From assembly GCF_017995835.1 (NCBI RefSeq), contig NZ_JAGOID010000014.1:1-44752 (forward strand): a stretch of 44,752 bases of DNA. The letters are read 5' to 3'. This DNA is from Amaricoccus sp. Its GTDB lineage: Bacteria > Pseudomonadota > Alphaproteobacteria > Rhodobacterales > Rhodobacteraceae. This document shows positions 7,868 to 21,639 of the stretch, one piece after another. The notes under the pieces were generated by a model. That model made no database searches. It was not told the origin of the DNA and was given only the letters and a program-made list of their open reading frames with translations. Position numbers and translations under genes: made by a program. Within the stretch, counting starts at the first letter, position 1. Each line of letters begins with the position of its first letter.

Positions 7868-9384
7868 AGCCAGATCTCCGACGCCGGGCGACCGGCGCTC
7901 TCCAGGCGCAGACGGAACTCCGTCTGCGCCGCGCCGTTCGGGGCGAAGCTGAACCCGACGCGCGCCAGATTGCCGCCGGGAAGCGGTGCGACGCTGAGCC
8001 CCTTCACCTCGCCGGCCGTCGCCTCGAGTCGTGGCGTCACCGTCTCGAAGTCGATCTGGCCGAGGTCGAAATCCACCACGAACACCCGGTCCTCGTGCGG
8101 CGCGACGATGGCGCGCCCGGTGCGCGTCGCCGCCACCCGCGCGAGCGGCAGCGGCTCGCCCGGCGTCTGCCCCCAGACCAGCCGATAGGCATAGGCCCGC
8201 TCGACACCGGCGCGCAGCGGCTCCTGCGGGCGCCAGAAGGCCACGATGTTGTCCGTGGCCTCGTCGTCCGTCGGGATCTCGATCAGCGTCACCAGCCCCG
8301 ATCCCCAGTCGCCCGCCGGCTCCACCCAGGCCGAGGGCCGCAACTCGTAGCGCGCCTCGGCGTCCTGGAAATGCTCGAAGTCGCGGAAGCGCTGCACCAG
8401 CCCGAACGCCTCCGGGTTCGTGTCGGCAAAGGCCGAGATCTCCACCCGGCCCGGGTTGCGCAGCGGCCGCCACAGGCGCTCGCCGACGCCGTTGACCATC
8501 CAGAGGCCGCCGCTGTCATGCACCGCGTCGCGGAAATCGTCGATGTCGCGGCGGCTCTCCGGCCCGAAGTAGTACATAGAGGTCAGCGGCGCGATCCCGG
8601 CGGCGTTGATGTCGACGCGGGGGAACAGCCGGCAGTCGACCTGCATCGCCGTCTCGGTCCCGGGCGTGATCGCGAAGGCGTAGGCCCCCGCCACCGAAGG
8701 TCCGTCGAGCTGGGCGTAGAGCCTGAGCGTCGTCGCCCCCGCGGCGGGCTCCTCGATCCAGAAGGCCTTGAACAGCGGGAACTCCTCCGGGTCCGGCCCG
8801 GCCGTCCCGATGGCGATCCCGCGCGCCGACAGGCCATAGAGCGTGTCGCGCGCCACCGCCCGGAAATAGCTCGCGCCCTGGAACACCGCGAACTCGTCCC
8901 AGACATCGGGCCGGTTGAGCGGGTGGCGCAGCCGGAACCCCGAGAAGCCGAGCCCCTGACCGAGCCCCGCCGGCGCCCGCCCGTCCGGATAGGGGAAGTA
9001 GTTCGGGCCGAAGGTGAAGAGGTCCGCCGAAAAGTCGAGCGGCCGCGCGACGCCGCCGGAGACGACGTTGATCTCGACCCTCTGGTCGTAGTGGAAGCCC
9101 GGCGGCAACAGGTCCATCTGGAACCCGCCGCCGCCCGCGAAGACGCGCGCCTCGTCGCGAAAGCGGATGGCCCGGAAGGCGTCGTAGCTCAGCCCCGCGA
9201 ACGGCTCGCTCAGCGCCATGCGCGGGTCCGTGAACGGCTCGGCCGCCGCGGCGCGGGCGCGCGCGATCACCGTGTCGAAGCCGAAGGGCGCGGCGTCCTG
9301 TGCGTGGGCCGGCGTCGCGAGCCGGGGCAGGGCGGCGCCGAAGATCCCGGCGAGCGCGGTTCCGATCAGGCTGCGGCGATGCAT
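7849..9384 (-). CDS. opgG: Periplasmic glucan biosynthesis protein OpgG (MdoG)
   Basis: 511 residues. The leader MHRRSLIGTALAGIFGAALP with AHA-QD cleavage near residue 30 contains a twin arginine followed by a hydrophobic stretch, so Tat export is likely. The mature part carries MdoG-family blocks: YDAFRAIRFRDEA, YFPYPDG, SGFRLRHPLN, GASYFRAVAR, SMYYFGPESR and the C-terminal immunoglobulin-like part. OpgG acts in the periplasm to give the glucan backbone its final form. The ATG at 9384 is preferred over a longer GTG form because it places the signal peptide at the end. Encoded opposite opgH and just downstream of glgX, 76 bases after its stop, so it may be read through from the glycogen cluster. 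Confidence 0.95.
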   Translation of the reverse strand: MHRRSLIGTALAGIFGAALPRLATPAHAQDAAPFGFDTVIARARAAAAEPFTDPRMALSEPFAGLSYDAFRAIRFRDEARVFAGGGGFQMDLLPPGFHYDQRVEINVVSGGVARPLDFSADLFTFGPNYFPYPDGRAPAGLGQGLGFSGFRLRHPLNRPDVWDEFAVFQGASYFRAVARDTLYGLSARGIAIGTAGPDPEEFPLFKAFWIEEPAAGATTLRLYAQLDGPSVAGAYAFAITPGTETAMQVDCRLFPRVDINAAGIAPLTSMYYFGPESRRDIDDFRDAVHDSGGLWMVNGVGERLWRPLRNPGRVEISAFADTNPEAFGLVQRFRDFEHFQDAEARYELRPSAWVEPAGDWGSGLVTLIEIPTDDEATDNIVAFWRPQEPLRAGVERAYAYRLVWGQTPGEPLPLARVAATRTGRAIVAPHEDRVFVVDFDLGQIDFETVTPRLEATAGEVKGLSVAPLPGGNLARVGFSFAPNGAAQTEFRLRLESAGRPASEIWLYRWSA

Positions 9385-9460
9385 TGGCGCTCCAGATTGT
9401 ATGCGTTCCGATCCGGGCTCTTGCCCCTCGCGGCTCACCTACGGGCTTCGCCCCGGAGGC

Positions 9461-11425
9461 TCAAGGGTCGGGGGTCTCCTCGACGAACACGACGCTGCGC
9501 GCGGGGACGATGGCCTCCGGCCATGCCCAGCCGGGCCGCGCCGGCAGCCGCAGCGCGACTTCGGGGCCCCGGTTCAGGACCACCGCGATCCGCCCCGCTC
9601 CCGGGCGCGCCAGCGCCATCGCCAGCGCCGGGCCGTTGGCGTCCTCCCAGTCCGCTTCCGTCATCGCGGCGCCCTCCGGCGTAAGCCAGGCGACGTCCGG
9701 CACGCCGTCCGGCCCCGCCGCGCCGGTCAGCAGGCGCGGATCCGCCAGCGCCGGCGTGGCGCGGCGCAGGGCGGCTAGGGCGGCGACGCAGTCCTCGAGC
9801 GCGCGGTCGCGGTCCTGCCAGTCGAGCCAGGTCATCGGATTGTCCTGGGCATAGGCGTTGTTGTTGCCATGCTGGCTGTGGCCGAACTCGTCGCCTGCGG
9901 TGATCTGGATCGTGCCGCGCGAGGCGAAGAGCGTGGCCATCAGCGCGCGCAGGTCGCGCGCCCGCGCCGCCCGGACACCCTCGTCCCCGGTCGGACCTTC
10001 ATGGCCGTTGTTCCAGGAATGGTTGTCGTCGTGGCCGTCGCGGTTGTCCTCGCCGTTGGCGAGATTGTGCTTGTGGCGATAGGAAACGAGGTCGGCGAGG
10101 GTGAACCCGTCATGGGCGGCGACGAAATTGACGCTCCGCGTCGCCGGCGGCGCGAACACGTCGCTCGATCCCGCGATCGCCGTCGCGATCTCGCCCGACA
10201 TGTGCCGGTCGCCGCGCCAGAACCGCCGCACCCGGTCGCGGTAGCGGTCGTTCCATTCCAGAAACCGCTCCGGGAACCGCCCGAGCTGGTAGCCCCCCGG
10301 CCCGATGTCCCAGGGCTCGGCGATCAGCACCCGGTCGGCCAGGACCGGATCGGCCAGCATCTCCGCCAGCAGCGGCGCCTCCGGGTCGAACCCCGTCGCC
10401 GTCCGCCCGAGGACCGGGGCGAGGTCGAAGCGGAGCCCGTCCACCCCCGCCTGAAGGACGAAGTGCCGCAGCGCATCGAGGATCAGCCGGCGCACCACCG
10501 GGTGCTGGCAGGCGAGCGTGTTGCCGCAGCCGGTGTCGTTGACCAGCCGCCCGTCGGGCGCATGCCAGTAGTACGCCCGCGCGTCGAGCCCGCGCATGGA
10601 GAGCGTCGGCCCGAGCGCGTCGCTCTCGCCGGTGTGGTTGTAGACCACGTCCAGGATCGTTCCGATCCCCGCCGCGCGCAGCGCCGCGACCGTCGCCCGC
10701 AGCTCGGCGATCCCGCCCGGGCAGAGCCGCGGATCGGGCGCCAGCATCGCGATAGGGTTGTAGCCCCAGCCGTTCGAGAGCCCGAGCGGCGGCAGGTGGC
10801 GCTCGTCGATCCAGGCGGTGACCGGCATCAGCTCCACCGCATCGACGCCGATCCGCGTCAGGTGCTCGATGACGGCGGGATGCGCCAGCGCCGCCACCGT
10901 GCCGCGCAGCACGGCGGGGATGTCGGGATGCAGCATGGTGAAGGGCCGCACCGGCAACTCGTAGACGAGCCCGCCCGGCCGGAACAGCGGCGGCGGCGGC
11001 GCGATCGGCGGGGGCAGGGCGGTCGCCACCGCCTTCGGCACGAGCGGCCCGGTGTCGGGCGCATCGAGGCGGGGATGCGCGAGGTCGGGGTGGTATGCGA
11101 AGGGCCGGTCGAGCGCCAGCGCATAGGGATCGACGAGCAGCTTCGCGGGATCGAACCACAGTCCGGCAGCAGGGTCGTACGCCCCGTCGGCGCGGTACCC
11201 GTAGCGCGCCCCGGCCCCGAGGCCGGGCACGAAGGCGCGGAACACGCCCTCCGCATCGCGGTCCATCACGACGCGGGCGATCTCCGCGTCGGTCTCGTCG
11301 TGGAGGCAGAGCCAGATCCGCTCCGCGGTCCGCGACCAGACGCCGAAGCGCACGCCGTCGGTCCCGACAAGCGCCCCGAGCGATCCCTGCGGCGCTTCCG
11401 GACGCGAAGCGGCAGGACAGGCCAC
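9461..11425 (-). CDS. glgX: Glycogen debranching enzyme GlgX
   Basis: 654 residues, GH13 isoamylase type. It hydrolyses alpha-1,6 branches on phosphorylase-trimmed glycogen. An N-terminal CBM48-like domain (GVRFGVWSRTAERIWLCL) precedes the barrel. Catalytic landmarks: DVVYNHTGES, GVDGLRFDLAPVLGR with the nucleophile Asp, LIAEPWDIGPGGYQ with the acid Glu, and FVAAHDGFTLADLVSY with the transition-state His-Asp. Start is a GTG at 11425 with only a weak GGA upstream. The gene begins 12 bases after the low-GC insertion gene, so that gene now supplies its upstream region; the operon link to pgm is interrupted by about 1.1 kb. Last gene of the glycogen cluster. Confidence 0.95.
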   Translation of the reverse strand: MACPAASRPEAPQGSLGALVGTDGVRFGVWSRTAERIWLCLHDETDAEIARVVMDRDAEGVFRAFVPGLGAGARYGYRADGAYDPAAGLWFDPAKLLVDPYALALDRPFAYHPDLAHPRLDAPDTGPLVPKAVATALPPPIAPPPPLFRPGGLVYELPVRPFTMLHPDIPAVLRGTVAALAHPAVIEHLTRIGVDAVELMPVTAWIDERHLPPLGLSNGWGYNPIAMLAPDPRLCPGGIAELRATVAALRAAGIGTILDVVYNHTGESDALGPTLSMRGLDARAYYWHAPDGRLVNDTGCGNTLACQHPVVRRLILDALRHFVLQAGVDGLRFDLAPVLGRTATGFDPEAPLLAEMLADPVLADRVLIAEPWDIGPGGYQLGRFPERFLEWNDRYRDRVRRFWRGDRHMSGEIATAIAGSSDVFAPPATRSVNFVAAHDGFTLADLVSYRHKHNLANGEDNRDGHDDNHSWNNGHEGPTGDEGVRAARARDLRALMATLFASRGTIQITAGDEFGHSQHGNNNAYAQDNPMTWLDWQDRDRALEDCVAALAALRRATPALADPRLLTGAAGPDGVPDVAWLTPEGAAMTEADWEDANGPALAMALARPGAGRIAVVLNRGPEVALRLPARPGWAWPEAIVPARSVVFVEETPDP

Positions 11426-11437
11426 GACGCAGACGTC

Positions 11438-12271
11438 CTATGTGACTACACGAAATTCGCGAAGTGCTGTTCGAAACTGATCGCGCCTTTCGGCTGGAAA
11501 CTGATCCATAAGAAGCTGATGGATGGACTGATTATCGGCATCACTCTTGGCGGGACTTAGTTCAAACGACCATGTTGACCAATTACTGCTGTCAACAGCA
11601 GTGATCACTCCAATGCCATTCTTGCCTGCAACCGCTAACACGTTGTCAAATAGGGACTTTTCATCAGAATTTAGAGCAGATGGAAAGTTAACGATCATCA
11701 AATATGCATAGTGGCTTCTGCTCTTGTGGGACAGCGCCTCATACACAGCCAAGACATCTAGTGTTTCGAAGCGCTTGACTTCTATAGTTCTGACTTCCCC
11801 TTCATGTCGAGAAGAAAATATCCAATCAGAGATTGTGCAAAGAATAATATCCGGCCTGCTCCACTTCCCTCCCGTAGTGCGACGACCTTGCAAGGCAGTC
11901 TTTGCACAAAAGACCTTCGTGTACCCTAGCTGATCGTTCCAATGTGCTTCAATCTGCGATATAATCGGGTCGTAATGGTCAAGTTCCCCGCTGAATTCAT
12001 CGCGCGCAGCTTCAGCTGCAACATCAACGAGGTCGGCATCGCTTCTGGCCGGTTCCTCAATCAGGTAGATACCCCCATTCCGGCCTTGCCTTCGCTCAAT
12101 CTTACCTTGATCAACAAGATGTTGCTCAGCGTCCCAGTATGCAGGTGTCGGTTTTCCGTTCAGTCCATCAATTTTTTGCCATAGGCTGGACCGAGTAAGT
12201 CGGCGGTCGCTGGCATCTTGGAGATGCAAGACAATGCTCTTTTTCAGGGTGCTTTTACTCGGAGACTTCAT
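11438..12271 (-). CDS. Winged-helix plus PD-(D/E)XK nuclease-like protein, low-GC insertion
   Basis: 277 residues, not a family I can name. The first 70 residues are lysine-rich and look like a winged helix (LKKSIVLHLQ, LTRSSLWQKI, YWDAEQHLVDQGKIERR, GGIYLIEE). The C-terminal half contains GKWSRPDIILC and, about 25 residues later, RTIEVKRFETLDVL, which together resemble the D and E-x-K elements of a PD-(D/E)XK nuclease fold, as in orphan restriction-like or HrgA-like proteins. Base composition is near 45-50 percent GC against about 72 percent around it, and codon choice differs, so horizontal transfer is likely. ATG at 12271 sits behind GAGG; a GTG 66 codons upstream lies in high-GC non-coding DNA. 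No methyltransferase partner is near. Nuclease function is inference. Confidence 0.8.
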   Translation of the reverse strand: MKSPSKSTLKKSIVLHLQDASDRRLTRSSLWQKIDGLNGKPTPAYWDAEQHLVDQGKIERRQGRNGGIYLIEEPARSDADLVDVAAEAARDEFSGELDHYDPIISQIEAHWNDQLGYTKVFCAKTALQGRRTTGGKWSRPDIILCTISDWIFSSRHEGEVRTIEVKRFETLDVLAVYEALSHKSRSHYAYLMIVNFPSALNSDEKSLFDNVLAVAGKNGIGVITAVDSSNWSTWSFELSPAKSDADNQSIHQLLMDQFPAERRDQFRTALREFRVVT

Positions 12272-12427
12272 TTGGGCACCTCTGCCTGCTTCAGCAGGCG
12301 CTTCAAGTTGAATGGGATTGCCGTGTGTTCGAGCGAGGGTTCGTGGTCCGATAGCGCCCCCCGGACATACCGCGGTTCGCGGGCAAAGCCACTCTCGATC
12401 TGGACGAATGCCGCGAGGGGCGCAGTT

Positions 12428-12457
12428 GCCGCGCCTGTCCGGGCCGGCAGGCGCGGC
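12428..12457 (-). terminator. Hairpin between pgm and the inserted gene
   Basis: A perfect 10-bp stem (GCCGCGCCTG with CAGGCGCGGC) around a 10-base loop, about 85 bases past the pgm stop. There is no T run. It may attenuate transcription leaving pgm, which would reduce read-through to the insertion gene and glgX. The rest of the 270-base gap (12272-12541) shows only a small hairpin at 12284-12299 just upstream of the inserted gene's ribosome binding site. Confidence 0.4.
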
Positions 12458-12541
12458 GCGATTTCTCACGGGCCAGATCGCGCGGGCAAATCAGCGCCGA
12501 CACGACATCGGCCCCGGCGGCGCACGGATCAGCGACCGCGC

Positions 12542-15617
<3,076 letters not shown>

Positions 15618-15621
15618 CGCT

Positions 15622-16881
15622 TCAGAGCTCCAGTCGGTCGATCATGGGCTGGGTGATGAGCACGACCCCGTTCTCGGTGCGCCGGAACCGCTTCGCGTCG
15701 AGCTCCGGATCCTCGCCCACCACCAGCCCCTCGGGGATGACGACGCCGCGGTCCACGACGACCTTCCGCAGCCGCACGTTCCGCCCGATCTCGCATTCCG
15801 GCAGGATCACCGCCTCCTCCAGATGCGAATACGAGTTCGCCCGCACCCCGGTGAACAGCAGCGACCGCTTGAGGCTCGCGCCCGAGACGATGCAGTTGCC
15901 GGAGACGAGGCTCGAGATCGCCATGCCGCGGCGGCCCTCCTCGTCGTGGACGAACTTCGCCGGCGGCGTCAGCTCGGAATAGGTCCAGATCGGCCAGGAG
16001 GTGTCGTAGAGGTCGAGTTCCGGGATCACGTCGGTCAGGTCGACGTTCGCCTCCCAGTAGGCGTCCACGGTGCCGACATCGCGCCAGTAGGCCTCCGCCT
16101 CCGTGCTCGTCCGCACGCAGGAGCGCGAGAAGCGGTGCGCCACCGCCTTGCCGTGCTCGACGATGTAGGGGATCAGGTCCTTGCCGAAGTCGCGCGTCGA
16201 ATGCGTATCGGCCGCGTCGCGGCGCAGGAGGTCCATCAGGAACTTCGTCTGGAAGACATAGATGCCCATCGAGGCGAGCGCCATGTCGGGATTGCCGGGG
16301 ATGCCCGGCGGGTCGGCCGGCTTCTCGACGAATGCGGTGACGGTGTCGACCGGGTCGACATGCATCACCCCGAAGCCCGTCGCCTCCATCCGCGGCACCT
16401 CGAGGCAGCCGACGGTGACGTCCGCCCCGCTGTCGACGTGCTGGCGCAGCATCAGCTCGTAGTCCATCTTGTAGATGTGGTCGCCGGCGAGGATGACCAT
16501 GAACTCCGGGCTGTAGCTCTCGATGATGTCGATGTTCTGATAGACCGCGTCCGCGGTGCCCTCGTACCACTGGGTCTCGCTCACGCGCTGCGAGGCGGGC
16601 AGGATGTCGAAGCTCTCGTTCCGCTCCGGCCGCAGGAAGTTCCAGCCGCGTTGCAGGTGGCGGATCAGGCTGTGGGCCTTGTACTGGGTCGCCACGCCCA
16701 TGCGGCGGATGCCGGAGTTCAGGGCGTTCGACAGCGCGAAGTCGATGATCCGGGTCTTGCCGCCGAAGTAGACGGCCGGCTTCGCCCGCCTGTCGGTCAG
16801 CTCCTTGAGCCGGCTGCCCCGCCCGCCGGCGAGGACATAGGCCATGGCGTCGCGCGCCAGGGGTTGGGTCCGGTGGTCCAT
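15622..16881 (-). CDS. glgC: Glucose-1-phosphate adenylyltransferase GlgC
   Basis: 419 residues. It makes ADP-glucose from ATP and glucose-1-phosphate, the committed step of bacterial glycogen synthesis. Seen: the nucleotide loop [57 protein letters not shown] with the catalytic Asp, the sugar-phosphate site FVEKPADP, and the C-terminal left-handed beta-helix repeats ([21 protein letters not shown]). The N-terminal arginines and lysine typical of allosteric control by glycolytic intermediates are present. Third gene of the leftward run, 28 bases after glgB and 4 before glgA. Confidence 0.97.
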   Translation of the reverse strand: MDHRTQPLARDAMAYVLAGGRGSRLKELTDRRAKPAVYFGGKTRIIDFALSNALNSGIRRMGVATQYKAHSLIRHLQRGWNFLRPERNESFDILPASQRVSETQWYEGTADAVYQNIDIIESYSPEFMVILAGDHIYKMDYELMLRQHVDSGADVTVGCLEVPRMEATGFGVMHVDPVDTVTAFVEKPADPPGIPGNPDMALASMGIYVFQTKFLMDLLRRDAADTHSTRDFGKDLIPYIVEHGKAVAHRFSRSCVRTSTEAEAYWRDVGTVDAYWEANVDLTDVIPELDLYDTSWPIWTYSELTPPAKFVHDEEGRRGMAISSLVSGNCIVSGASLKRSLLFTGVRANSYSHLEEAVILPECEIGRNVRLRKVVVDRGVVIPEGLVVGEDPELDAKRFRRTENGVVLITQPMIDRLEL

Positions 16882-16909
16882 CGCTCGCTTCCCCCTTCGT
16901 GGCCGGACT

Positions 16910-19114
16910 TCAGTCCGGCTCGTGTTCCAGCCAGACCGTCGCCAGCGGCGGCAGCGTCATCCGCGCCGCGACGCCGCCCTCGTCGCGGGCCTCGACATAG
17001 CCCGCGTTCCCGACGCCGCTGCCGCCATAGACGCCCGCGTCGCTGTTGAGGATCTCGCGCCAGCGCCCGGCATGGGGCAGCGGCACGCGATAGCCCTCGC
17101 GCGGCGCCGGCGTGAAGTTGGAGATCACCGCCACCGGCGTCGCCCCCGGCGCCTTGCGCAGCCAGGCATAGACCGAGGTCTCGGCGTCGTCGGCGAGCAG
17201 CCACTCGAAGCCCTCGCCCTCGCAGTCGCGCGCGTGCAGCGCCGGCTTCGCCCGGTAGAGGTGGTTGAGGTCGCGCACCAGCGCCTGCACCCCGCGGTGC
17301 GCGTCGATGTCGAGCTGATGCCAGTCGAGGCTCCGCGCCTCGGACCACTCCGCCCCCTGCGCGAATTCCTGCCCCATGAACAGCAGCTTCTTGCCCGGAT
17401 AGCCCCACATGAAGGCGTAATAGGCGCGCAGGTTCGCGAACTTTTGCCAGCCGTCCCCCGGCATCTTGGCGATCATGCTGCCCTTGCCGTGCACCACCTC
17501 GTCATGGCTGAGCGGCAGCACGAAGTTCTCGCTGAATGCATAGAGCAGCCCGAAGGTCAGCTCGTTGTGGTGGTACTTCCGATGCACCGGGTCGCGCGCC
17601 AGATAGGCGAGCGTGTCGTGCATCCATCCCATGTTCCACTTGAACCCGAACCCGAGCCCGTCCTCGTGCACCGGCGCGCTCACCTTCGGGAACGAGGTCG
17701 ATTCCTCGGCGATCGTCACCGTCCCCGGGTGGCTGCCATAGACCGCCTTGTTCGTCGCCTGGAGGAAGGCGATCGCCTCCAGGTTCTCCCGGCCGCCATG
17801 CACGTTCGCGATCCACTCGCCCTCCTTGCGCGAGTAGTCGAGATACAGCATCGACGCCACCGCATCGACGCGCAGCCCGTCGATGTGAAACTTCTCCGAC
17901 CAGTAGAGCGCGTTGTTCACCAGGAAGCTGAACACCTCCTGCCGGCCGAAATTGTAGATCGCGGTGTTCCAGTCCGGGTGGAACCCCTGCCGCGGGTCGG
18001 CGTGCTCGTAGAGCGCCGTCCCGTCGAAATGCGCCAGCCCGTGCTCGTCCACCGGGAAATGCGCCGGAACCCAGTCGAGGATGACGCCCACCCCCGCCCG
18101 GTGCGCCCCGTCGACGAAGCGCGCGAACCCCTCCGGCGGGCCGAACCGCGCGCTCGGCGCATAGAGCCCGGTCGTCTGGTAGCCCCAACTCGGGTCGTAG
18201 GGATGTTCGCTGACCGGCAGGAACTCGATATGGGTGAAGCCCATCTCGACGACGTAGGGGATGAGCTGTTCCGCCATCTCGTCCCAGGTCAGGAACTCCG
18301 TCCCGTCCCGCCGCCGCCACGAGCCGGCATGAACCTCGTAGATCGTGATCGGCTGCCGCCGCGCGTCGGCGCGGCTCCAGAAGTCCCGGTGCGCCTTGTC
18401 GCCCCAGTCGTGGTCCATCCAGTTCGCGACGATCGAGGCGGTCTTCGGCCGCAGTTCGCTCGCCCGCGCGAAGGGGTCGGCCTTGAGCGGCAGCCGGTCG
18501 CCGGACGGCCCGATCAGCTCGAACTTGTAGGTCGCGCCCGCGCCGATGTCGGGCACGAAGATCTCCCAGATCCCGGTGTCCCGGCGCAGGCGCATCACGT
18601 GCCGCCGCCCGTCCCAGGCGTTGAAGTCGCCGATGACGCTCACCCGCCGCGCGTTCGGCGCCCAGACGGCGAAATGCACCCCGTCCGCCCCCTCGTGGCG
18701 GATCGGATGCGCGCCCATCCTGTCGAACAGGCGCAGGTGGCTGCCCTCGCGGATATAATAGTCGTCCATGGGCCCGAGCACGGGCCCGAAGGAATAGGCG
18801 TCGCCGACCACCCATTCGCCGCCGGCGTTGCGCGCCCGGTAGCGCAGCGGCTGGCGCTTGCGGATCTTGAGGCGTCCCTCGAAGAAGCCGCCGTCATGGA
18901 GCTTCGCCAGCGTCCCCGCCGGCTTCCCCTCCAGCGTCAGCGCCTCGACCTCGTCCGCGCCCTCGATCAGGCAGCGCGCCACCAGCTTGCCGTCCACCTC
19001 CTGAAGCCCCAGCACCGCGAACGGGTCGCCGTGCGATCCGCCGACGATGGCCGCCACGGTGGCGGCGTCGATGCCGGGAACGGCCTTTCGCCGCGTCGTC
19101 TTCGTCGTCGCCAC
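16910..19114 (-). CDS. glgB: 1,4-alpha-glucan branching enzyme GlgB
   Basis: 734 residues, GH13. It cuts an alpha-1,4 chain and reattaches it as an alpha-1,6 branch. Two N-terminal beta-domains precede the barrel ([14 protein letters not shown], then [25 protein letters not shown]). Catalytic parts: [23 protein letters not shown] with nucleophile Asp, IAEESTSFP with acid Glu, and [14 protein letters not shown]. The GTG at 19114 is chosen because of the GGGAGGAAG eleven bases upstream and the alkaline leader ATTKTTRRK; a longer frame to 19273 runs into glgP-proximal spacer without conserved residues. Lies 59 bases after glgP. Confidence 0.96.
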   Translation of the reverse strand: MATTKTTRRKAVPGIDAATVAAIVGGSHGDPFAVLGLQEVDGKLVARCLIEGADEVEALTLEGKPAGTLAKLHDGGFFEGRLKIRKRQPLRYRARNAGGEWVVGDAYSFGPVLGPMDDYYIREGSHLRLFDRMGAHPIRHEGADGVHFAVWAPNARRVSVIGDFNAWDGRRHVMRLRRDTGIWEIFVPDIGAGATYKFELIGPSGDRLPLKADPFARASELRPKTASIVANWMDHDWGDKAHRDFWSRADARRQPITIYEVHAGSWRRRDGTEFLTWDEMAEQLIPYVVEMGFTHIEFLPVSEHPYDPSWGYQTTGLYAPSARFGPPEGFARFVDGAHRAGVGVILDWVPAHFPVDEHGLAHFDGTALYEHADPRQGFHPDWNTAIYNFGRQEVFSFLVNNALYWSEKFHIDGLRVDAVASMLYLDYSRKEGEWIANVHGGRENLEAIAFLQATNKAVYGSHPGTVTIAEESTSFPKVSAPVHEDGLGFGFKWNMGWMHDTLAYLARDPVHRKYHHNELTFGLLYAFSENFVLPLSHDEVVHGKGSMIAKMPGDGWQKFANLRAYYAFMWGYPGKKLLFMGQEFAQGAEWSEARSLDWHQLDIDAHRGVQALVRDLNHLYRAKPALHARDCEGEGFEWLLADDAETSVYAWLRKAPGATPVAVISNFTPAPREGYRVPLPHAGRWREILNSDAGVYGGSGVGNAGYVEARDEGGVAARMTLPPLATVWLEHEPD

Positions 19115-19173
19115 GCGATCTTCCTCCCGGGGTTCTTGTTCTGGTCGATCAGGACGTCGGTCGGCAGGCGAGG

Positions 19174-21639
19174 CTACAGGCGGATTCCCCAGATGTCTCG
19201 CGCATATTCGCCGATGGTGCGGTCCGACGAGAACCACCCCATCCGCGCCGTGTTGAGGATCGCCTTGCGCCACCAGACCGAGGGCTCGGCCCAGAGCGCG
19301 TCCACCCGCCGCTGCGCCGCCGCATAGGCGTCGAAATCCGCGGCGACCATGAACCAGTCGTGCTCGTAGAGCCCGTCGACCAGGCCGCGATACCGCCCGG
19401 GATCGTCCGGCGAGAATACCCCCGAGGCGATCGACTTCAGCGCCTGGCTCAGCTCCGGCGACCGCTCGATGATCTCGCGCGGGTTGTGGCCGCCCGCCCG
19501 CGCGGCGGCGACCTCCTCGGCCGTCATCCCGAAGATCACGATGTTGTCCGCGCCGACGTTGTCACGGATCTCGACGTTCGCCCCGTCGAGCGTCCCGATC
19601 GTCAGCGCCCCGTTCAGCGCGAACTTCATGTTGCCGGTGCCGGACGCCTCCATCCCCGCCGTCGAGATCTGCTCCGACAGGTCCGCCGCCGGCACCAGCA
19701 CCTCGGCGAGGCTGACGTTGTAGTTGGGAACGAACACCACCCGCAGGACGTCGCGCACCAGCGGGTTGGCGTTGATCACCCGGCCCACGTCGTTGGCGAG
19801 CTTTATGATCAGCTTGGCGTTGTGATAGCTCGGCGCCGCCTTGCCGGCGAAGAACTTCACCCGCGGCGTCCAGTTCTTCTCCGGGTGCGAGCGGATCTGG
19901 TCGTAGAGCGCCACCGCCTCGATGATGTTGAGGAGCTGGCGCTTGTATTCGTGGATGCGCTTGATCTGGATGTCGAAGAGCGCGTTCGGGTCGACCTTGA
20001 TCCCCATCCGCGCCCGCGCCACCGCCGCCAGCCGGTCCTTGTTGCGCCGCTTGACCCTGGCGAAGGCGTCCTGGGTGTCCGGGTCGTCGGCGAACTTCTC
20101 GAACTCGGCCAGCGCGCCGATGTCGTCGAGGAAGGCCGGCCCGATCCGCTCGGCGATCAGCGCCGTCAGCTCGGGGTTGCACTGCATCAGCCAGCGCCGC
20201 GGCGTGATGCCGTTGGTCTTGTTGTTGATCCGGAGTGGATACATCCGGTGCAGGTCGGAGAACACCGTCGCCTTCATCAGCTCGGTGTGCAGCGCCGAGA
20301 CGCCGTTGATCGAATGGGCGCCGACGAAGGCGAGGTTGCCCATCCGCACCCGCCGCTCGCCGGTCTCGTCGATCAGGCTGATCGAGCGGATCGCCGCATC
20401 GTCGAAGCCGTGATCGCGCCGCGCCTCGCGCAGGAGCCTCGCGTTGATGTCGTAGATGATCTGCATGTGCCGCGGCAGCAGCGCCTCGAAGAGCGGCACC
20501 GGCCAGCTCTCCAGCGCCTCGGGCAGCAGCGTGTGGTTGGTGTAGCCGATCGTCTGCTTCGTCGTCTCCCAGGCTTCGGCGAACTCCAGTCCGTGCACGT
20601 CGGTCAGGAGCCGCATCAGCTCGGCGACGCAGACGGCCGGATGGGTGTCGTTGAGCTGGATCGCCACCTTGTCCGACAGGTTGGCGAGCGTCCCATATTG
20701 CTGGAGGTGCCGGCGCAGGATGTCCTGCAAGGCCGCGGACGAGAAGAAATACTCCTGCCGCAGCCGCAGTTCCTGCCCCGAGGGCGAGGCGTCGGCGGGG
20801 TAGAGCACCCGGGTCAGCGCGTCGGCCCGGTTGCTCTCCCGGAGCGATCCGATGTGGTCGCCGGCGTTGAAGGCGTCGAGCTTGATCGGGTCGATCGGGT
20901 CGGCAGACCAGAGTCGCAGCGTGTTCACCCGCTTGCCGCGCCAGCCGACGATCGGCGTGTCGTAGGCCGTGGCGATCACCCGCTCCGACGGCTTCCAGAC
21001 GAAGTGCGCCTCCGAGCCGTTCGCCTCAAGATACTCCACGAACCCGCCGAACCCGACCTCGTAGGCGCTCTCGCGCCGGTCGAACTCCCAGGGGTTGCCG
21101 TGCTCGAGCCAGGTCTCCGGCAGCTCCGCCTGGAACCCGTCGACGATCTCCTGCCGGAAAAGGCCATGCCGGTAGCGGATGCCGTAGCCATAGGCCGGCA
21201 CCCCGATCGAGGCCATGCTTTCCATGAAGCAGGCCGCGAGCCGCCCCAGCCCGCCATTCCCCAGCGCCGCGTCGGCCTCGAGCTCGGCGATCATGTCGAA
21301 ATCGACGTCGAGCGTCTTCAGCGCCGCGCGCAGCGGCTCGGTCAGGCCGAGGTTCGACACCGCGTCGCGCATCAGCCGCCCGATGAGGAACTCGAGGCTG
21401 AGGTAGTAGACCCGCTTGTCCCGGGCCTCATAGGTGGCGCGCGTCGAGCGCATCCAGTGGTCGATGGCGCGGTCGCGCACGATGAGGATGGTCGCCTGCA
21501 ACCAGTCATGCGGCCGCGCGACCTTGGGATCCTTGCCGATGCGGTAGACCAGCCGCTCGACGATCTCGCGGGCGAGCGCGTCGGGATCGGCGGCGGCGCG
21601 GTGATGGGGTTCATGCATCCCGTGAGACGCCTCGTTCAT
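19174..21639 (-). CDS. glgP: Glycogen phosphorylase GlgP
   Basis: 821 residues, GT35. It releases glucose-1-phosphate from glycogen ends with inorganic phosphate and pyridoxal phosphate. Seen: [75 protein letters not shown] and [15 protein letters not shown], whose lysine carries the cofactor. The ATG at 21639 has AGGAGG eight bases upstream, which decides it over an ATG-like start ten codons earlier. First gene of the leftward glycogen run, so its upstream region carries the main promoter. Degradation and synthesis enzymes share one operon, as in other Rhodobacterales. Confidence 0.97.
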   Translation of the reverse strand: MNEASHGMHEPHHRAAADPDALAREIVERLVYRIGKDPKVARPHDWLQATILIVRDRAIDHWMRSTRATYEARDKRVYYLSLEFLIGRLMRDAVSNLGLTEPLRAALKTLDVDFDMIAELEADAALGNGGLGRLAACFMESMASIGVPAYGYGIRYRHGLFRQEIVDGFQAELPETWLEHGNPWEFDRRESAYEVGFGGFVEYLEANGSEAHFVWKPSERVIATAYDTPIVGWRGKRVNTLRLWSADPIDPIKLDAFNAGDHIGSLRESNRADALTRVLYPADASPSGQELRLRQEYFFSSAALQDILRRHLQQYGTLANLSDKVAIQLNDTHPAVCVAELMRLLTDVHGLEFAEAWETTKQTIGYTNHTLLPEALESWPVPLFEALLPRHMQIIYDINARLLREARRDHGFDDAAIRSISLIDETGERRVRMGNLAFVGAHSINGVSALHTELMKATVFSDLHRMYPLRINNKTNGITPRRWLMQCNPELTALIAERIGPAFLDDIGALAEFEKFADDPDTQDAFARVKRRNKDRLAAVARARMGIKVDPNALFDIQIKRIHEYKRQLLNIIEAVALYDQIRSHPEKNWTPRVKFFAGKAAPSYHNAKLIIKLANDVGRVINANPLVRDVLRVVFVPNYNVSLAEVLVPAADLSEQISTAGMEASGTGNMKFALNGALTIGTLDGANVEIRDNVGADNIVIFGMTAEEVAAARAGGHNPREIIERSPELSQALKSIASGVFSPDDPGRYRGLVDGLYEHDWFMVAADFDAYAAAQRRVDALWAEPSVWWRKAILNTARMGWFSSDRTIGEYARDIWGIRL

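Noticed and set aside
9385-9460. Short GGGC/GCCC hairpin between opgG and glgX considered as a terminator
   Set aside because: Only four base pairs and no T run; expected by chance at this GC content.
11585-11602. ACTGCTGT-CA-ACAGCAGT palindrome considered as an operator
   Set aside because: It lies inside the coding part of the inserted gene and reads as normal codons; no promoter nearby.
12300-12340. GGTTCG-containing stretch considered as a tRNA fragment or attachment site at the insertion edge
   Set aside because: No cloverleaf can be drawn and no matching direct repeat is found at the other edge.
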